7,178 nucleotides of DNA, from NCBI GenBank assembly GCA_017998575.1, contig JAGOCV010000205.1, forward strand, positions 1 to 7,178. Reading direction: 5' to 3'. The notes under the pieces were generated by a model that ran no database searches, had not been told where the DNA came from, and saw nothing but the letters and a program-made list of their open reading frames with translations. Position numbers and translations under genes: made by a program. This document shows, piece after piece, positions 5,439-7,178 of the stretch (its first letter is position 1; each line of letters opens with the position of its first letter). This DNA is from Burkholderiaceae bacterium (GTDB taxonomy: Bacteria; Pseudomonadota; Gammaproteobacteria; Burkholderiales; Burkholderiaceae).

Positions 5439-6212
5439 GTGAACGACGATCAGCTGCTGCGCTATTCGCGGCACATCCTTCTCGACGAATACGGCATCGA
5501 AGGCCAGCGGCGCGTTCTCGATGGCCGTGTGCTGGTGGTAGGTGCCGGCGGGTTGGGCTCGCCGGCCTGCCTGTATCTCGCGGCCGCGGGCGTGGGCCAC
5601 ATCACGCTGGCCGATCCAGACGTGGTCGACCTGACCAACCTGCAGCGCCAGATAGCCCACGCCACGGCGCGTATCGGGCAGCCCAAAGTCGATTCGGCAA
5701 GCGCAGCCATGCGGGCCATCAACCCCGAGATCTCCATCGAAGCACTCGCTGAACGGCTGGACGATGAGGCACTGGCGCGCCTCGTCGCCCGTGCCGACGT
5801 GGTGCTGGATTGCAGCGACAACTTCGTCACTCGCCACGCCGTCAATCGCGCCTGTGTGAAGCATCGCCGTCCGCTGGTCGCGGGCGCCGCGATCCGGCTG
5901 GACGCCCAGGTGAGTGTGTTCGATCCGCGCCAACCCGCATCGCCGTGCTATGCCTGTCTGTTCCCGCCCACTGATGCGTATGAAGAAGCGCTGTGCTCCA
6001 CGCTTGGCGTGCTGGGCCCGCTGGTCGGTGTGGTCGGATCGCTTCAGGCCGCAGAAGCGCTCAAGCTGCTGGCCGGTGTGGGCACACCGCTGACTGGACG
6101 ACTGCTCATGATCGACGCGCGCGGCATGTCATTCAGCGAGATGCACGTGGGCCGCCAGCCCGGCTGCCCCGTCTGCGGGTGTCTTTCCGCCGCGGAATCA
6201 GCGGCCGGCTGA
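5439..6212 (+). CDS. moeB: HesA/MoeB/ThiF family E1-like adenylyltransferase
   Basis: These cytosolic enzymes use ATP to adenylate the C terminus of a small ubiquitin-like sulfur carrier (MoaD for molybdopterin, ThiS for thiamine) so it can be thiocarboxylated. The 257 residues match MoeB/ThiF length, with no C-terminal rhodanese extension. Visible marks are LLRYSRHILL at 6-15, the nucleotide loop GAGGLG at 35-40, DPDVVDLTNLQRQ at 59-71, K83 in GQPK, DCSDN at 124-128, and two zinc-binding pairs, C170-YA-C173 and C243-PV-C246. C186 (ALCSTLGV) aligns by eye with the conserved cysteine of the family. The start is the GTG at 5439; no ATG, GTG or TTG lies in frame just upstream and the ribosome binding site is poor, suggesting coupled or low translation. 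MoeB rather than ThiF is favoured by overall resemblance, but no partner carrier gene lies nearby, so the pathway is not settled. Confidence 0.9.
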   Translation: MNDDQLLRYSRHILLDEYGIEGQRRVLDGRVLVVGAGGLGSPACLYLAAAGVGHITLADPDVVDLTNLQRQIAHATARIGQPKVDSASAAMRAINPEISIEALAERLDDEALARLVARADVVLDCSDNFVTRHAVNRACVKHRRPLVAGAAIRLDAQVSVFDPRQPASPCYACLFPPTDAYEEALCSTLGVLGPLVGVVGSLQAAEALKLLAGVGTPLTGRLLMIDARGMSFSEMHVGRQPGCPVCGCLSAAESAAG

Positions 6213-7178
6213 AGCGGCCTTCGCGGGCGCCTTGGCCGATGCCCTCGCCGGCGGCGTGTCGGGCGCCCTCGACTGTGCGAGCAGGCCCGCGCAATCAGCG
6301 TCCTGGCCAGGACCAGTTTCCACGGTGGCGGCCAGGGCCAGCAAGGGGTTGATCGCACCCAGCGCCAGCGCGAGCCCCGCGCGCCCCGCCAGCGCTGCCT
6401 TGTCCGGGAACGCAGAGGGAGAGGCAAACGTGCCGTCGATGCGCAAGGGTGAACGCAGGCTGAAAATGCTTCGGTCCTTGGGCTGCGGCCGCAGGACGAG
6501 GCTCAGGCTCTCATCGCGCAAGTTCACACCTCCCTCGCCCTGAATGACCGTGTCGGAAGTGTCGAGCACGAAGGTGCGCACATCGGCCTGGCCGTTGCGG
6601 ACGCCGAAATCGGCGACCGCGCAGCGCAACTGCACATTGCGATCTCCCTGGATGAAAAAGCGCACCACTTCGCCACCATCGAGGCCCAGGATTTCCAGCA
6701 GCAAGTTGGACAGTTGGCCCCGCCCCATGGCCACCTGCAGGTCTCCGCTGGATCGACCGAGCCACTCGGCCACCGACTGGCCAGGGCCCGTGAGATTCAT
6801 GCGCGCGCTCAGCCTGCCGACACTGCTGTCCATGCGCTCGATAGTGGGAAACAACTTGTCGAGTTGCACACGACGCGCTTCCAGCCTGGCCTCCACCAGC
6901 GCAGGAGCGGGCCGGCCGTCGATCTGTATGGCGCCCTGAATGCTGCCGCCCGCAACGGAGAGTTCCAGCGGATCCAGCCTCAGCACGCTGTCCTGCAGGC
7001 GCACGCGAACGCTGCCTTTGTCGAGTGGCACGGCCTGCAGGTGCCGCACGCTGGCCGCCGAATAAGTGACATCGGCATTCATCGCGCGCAGCCGCTCTGT
7101 ATCGAGTCTCGCCGTCGGCAGCACACGGCCGGGGGGAGGGGTCGGTGTCGCGGCCGGCACGGCTTCGGCTGCCGCAGG
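6198..7178 (-). CDS. AsmA family protein, C-terminal part
   Basis: AsmA-like proteins are anchored in the inner membrane and extend into the periplasm; members of the superfamily are linked to outer membrane assembly and phospholipid transport. The frame is open to the window edge, so only the last 326 residues are visible and the N-terminal anchor and start are missing. A Pro/Ala linker (visible residues 1-23) leads into repeated beta-strand segments typical of the AsmA C-terminal region: LRLDPLELSVAGGSIQGAIQ, the MDSSVGRLSARMNLTGPG block, GQLSNLLLEILGLDGGE, then LSLVLRPQPKD with SPLRIDGTFASP. It ends in an Ala/Lys-rich, probably disordered tail (ARASAKAPAKAASAGR). The GTG at 7160 is inside the linker and is not a likely start. 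Its last 15 bases overlap the moeB 3' end on the opposite strand. Assignment within the superfamily is uncertain. Confidence 0.85.
   Translation of the reverse strand, partial: PAAAEAVPAATPTPPPGRVLPTARLDTERLRAMNADVTYSAASVRHLQAVPLDKGSVRVRLQDSVLRLDPLELSVAGGSIQGAIQIDGRPAPALVEARLEARRVQLDKLFPTIERMDSSVGRLSARMNLTGPGQSVAEWLGRSSGDLQVAMGRGQLSNLLLEILGLDGGEVVRFFIQGDRNVQLRCAVADFGVRNGQADVRTFVLDTSDTVIQGEGGVNLRDESLSLVLRPQPKDRSIFSLRSPLRIDGTFASPSAFPDKAALAGRAGLALALGAINPLLALAATVETGPGQDADCAGLLAQSRAPDTPPARASAKAPAKAASAGR

Noticed and set aside
1..7178. Mobile element, defence system, prophage or CRISPR array
   Set aside because: All genes are conserved housekeeping families with similar composition. No transposase, integrase, repeat-spacer array or terminal inverted repeats were found.

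Overview
The window is high-GC DNA with densely packed, ordinary chromosomal genes. Protein family features and gene content point to a betaproteobacterium of the order Burkholderiales, probably Comamonadaceae or a close relative. That placement is inferred from remembered protein and neighbourhood similarity, not from a search. Eight coding regions are supported, two of them cut by the window edges. No RNA gene, mobile element, CRISPR array or foreign-looking DNA was seen.

Layout. (a) 1-600, plus strand: the 3' part of scpA, the kleisin of the SMC-ScpAB chromosome condensation complex. (b) 639-2987, minus strand: a row of four genes read right to left: a membrane-anchored single-domain rhodanese, glutaredoxin 3 (grxC), the export chaperone secB, and glycerol-3-phosphate dehydrogenase gpsA, which converges on scpA. 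The first two and the last two look like transcription pairs. They are separated by a 147-base gap holding a candidate secB promoter, several short repeats and a terminator-like hairpin. (c) 3065-6212, plus strand, diverging from the rhodanese gene: gpmA (phosphoglycerate mutase), an S41 C-terminal processing protease with an N-terminal membrane anchor (ctpA-like), and a MoeB/ThiF-type E1-like adenylyltransferase. (d) 6198-7178, minus strand: the C-terminal part of an AsmA-family envelope protein, overlapping the moeB stop region tail to tail by 15 bases.

Functionally the genes are a mixture: central carbon metabolism (gpmA), phospholipid precursor synthesis (gpsA), envelope and export (secB, the protease, the AsmA-like protein), thiol and sulfur chemistry (grxC, rhodanese, moeB) and chromosome organisation (scpA). 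I see no novel multi-gene system. The points worth a second look are regulatory: a near-consensus sigma-54 -24/-12 element with the exact GG-N10-GC spacing upstream of the protease gene, overlapping opposed -10 elements between rhodanese and gpmA, and a structured secB leader with a terminator-like hairpin 24 bases before the start codon. A second cysteine in the rhodanese, where the family usually has arginine, is the main protein-level oddity.
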